Source of the DNA: Phoronis australis
Lineage: Eukaryota > Phoronida > Phoronidae
DNA: 59,453 nucleotides
Direction: 5' to 3'
Assembly: GCA_002633005.1 (NCBI GenBank)
Contig: NMRA01000015.1
Coordinates: 694,295-753,747, forward strand
Shown here piece after piece: positions 59,081 through 59,453 of this stretch; the stretch's first letter is position 1; each line of letters begins with the position of its first letter. Position numbers and translations under genes: made by a program. Below the pieces are notes generated by a model. That model saw only the letters and a program-made list of their open reading frames with translations, was not told where the DNA came from and made no database searches.

Positions 59081-59174
59081 ATGACATGGGCAAAACCTCT
59101 TGAAAATTTCGTCAAAATCCCAAGGCTTGCCGAGGGATTTTGATGAAATTTCGAAGAGGTTTTGCCCATGTCAT
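59081..59174. repeat. Near-perfect hairpin, 41-bp arms and 12-nt loop
   Basis: The left arm ATGACATGGGCAAAACCTCT runs on to GTCAAAATCCC. The right arm is GGGATTTTGATGAAATTTCG, then AAGAGGTTTTGCCCATGTCAT. The arms match at 38 of 41 positions around the loop AAGGCTTGCCGA. Either strand could fold into a stable hairpin. It may be a tiny MITE, or a hairpin RNA source if transcribed. Confidence 0.75.
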
Positions 59175-59453
59175 CAATCTGAGAGGGATGTAGGATTTTT
59201 TTTCTCACAGGAACTGTAAAAACAACCTGTTTTGCTGAAAAACTCGACTTTCAACCACATGATGCAACTTCAGTGAAAACACACTTGTGCAATGTAAAGT
59301 AATTCAGTTACTTTTTGTCAATAGTTATATTTTAAGCTTAACAATTGTAAATTGCATTCAGCTTTTTTAGCAAATGTTCAAGTTATAATCTAATAAATAG
59401 TCTTTGAAATCGTAATATTAAAACTTAAAAAAATGTTTATAAATAACAGTCAA
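59175..59453. other. Right edge, nothing recognised
   Basis: AT-rich sequence to the end of the window. Confidence 0.3.

Overview
This is a window of animal nuclear DNA: AT-rich, with genes split by GT-AG introns, few coding exons, many minisatellites, inverted-repeat transposons and decayed non-LTR retrotransposon pieces. The repeat style and protein types suggest a marine invertebrate, perhaps a deuterostome such as a hemichordate or echinoderm. That is an inference, because no diagnostic marker is present. There are no bacterial-type operons, CRISPR arrays or convincing tRNA or rRNA genes.

Layout. (1) 1-3.8 kb is a cluster of DNA-transposon derivatives: two short elements with GGCGGAT-type ends, a foldback-like structure whose arms are short tandem repeats (814-2231), a 620-bp palindrome nested inside it (1061-1680), and a TA-flanked palindromic element (2944-3359). 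(2) 3.8-16.1 kb, plus strand, holds seven exons of a serine beta-lactamase-fold hydrolase (PF00144 / family VIII esterase type). Every splice phase is consistent and the three active-site motifs are recognisable; the 5' exon is not found. Its introns carry a 1.2-kb minisatellite with a 53-bp higher-order unit, a 29-bp and a 35-bp minisatellite, a LINE 3' end and a 1.76-kb element with inverted ends. (3) 16.2-19.3 kb has a dispersed repeat also present inverted in intron 1, a reverse-transcriptase scrap, and a long array of diverged units marked by a repeated CTAGTGG box. (4) 19.7-24.5 kb has higher CpG, several weak exon candidates and one intact 285-codon ORF of unknown function (23627-24484). 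(5) 24.5-52 kb has almost no coding sequence. It holds three copies of one inverted-repeat element, a THAP-domain transposon relic (31330-31999), minisatellites, a TA-flanked element built of inverted 21-bp repeats (38718-39403), and other palindromic elements. (6) 52.3-53.3 kb, minus strand, is a complete, intronless aldo-keto reductase gene (AKR1A1-like, 315 codons) with an intact catalytic tetrad. (7) 53.3-59.45 kb is mostly featureless, with a possible first coding exon at 57433-57514 and a near-perfect 41-bp-arm hairpin at 59081-59174.

The two confident genes are both cytosolic-type metabolic enzymes: a serine hydrolase and an NADPH-dependent carbonyl reductase. Nothing in the sequence ties them into one pathway. 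Two short exons at 29156-29171 and 57433-57514 both begin with ATG and end in the same phase at good donors. They could be alternative first exons of a gene continuing beyond the right edge, which is a weak inference. The most unusual content is the variety of structured repeats, above all the elements whose arms are short tandem arrays in opposite orientation.
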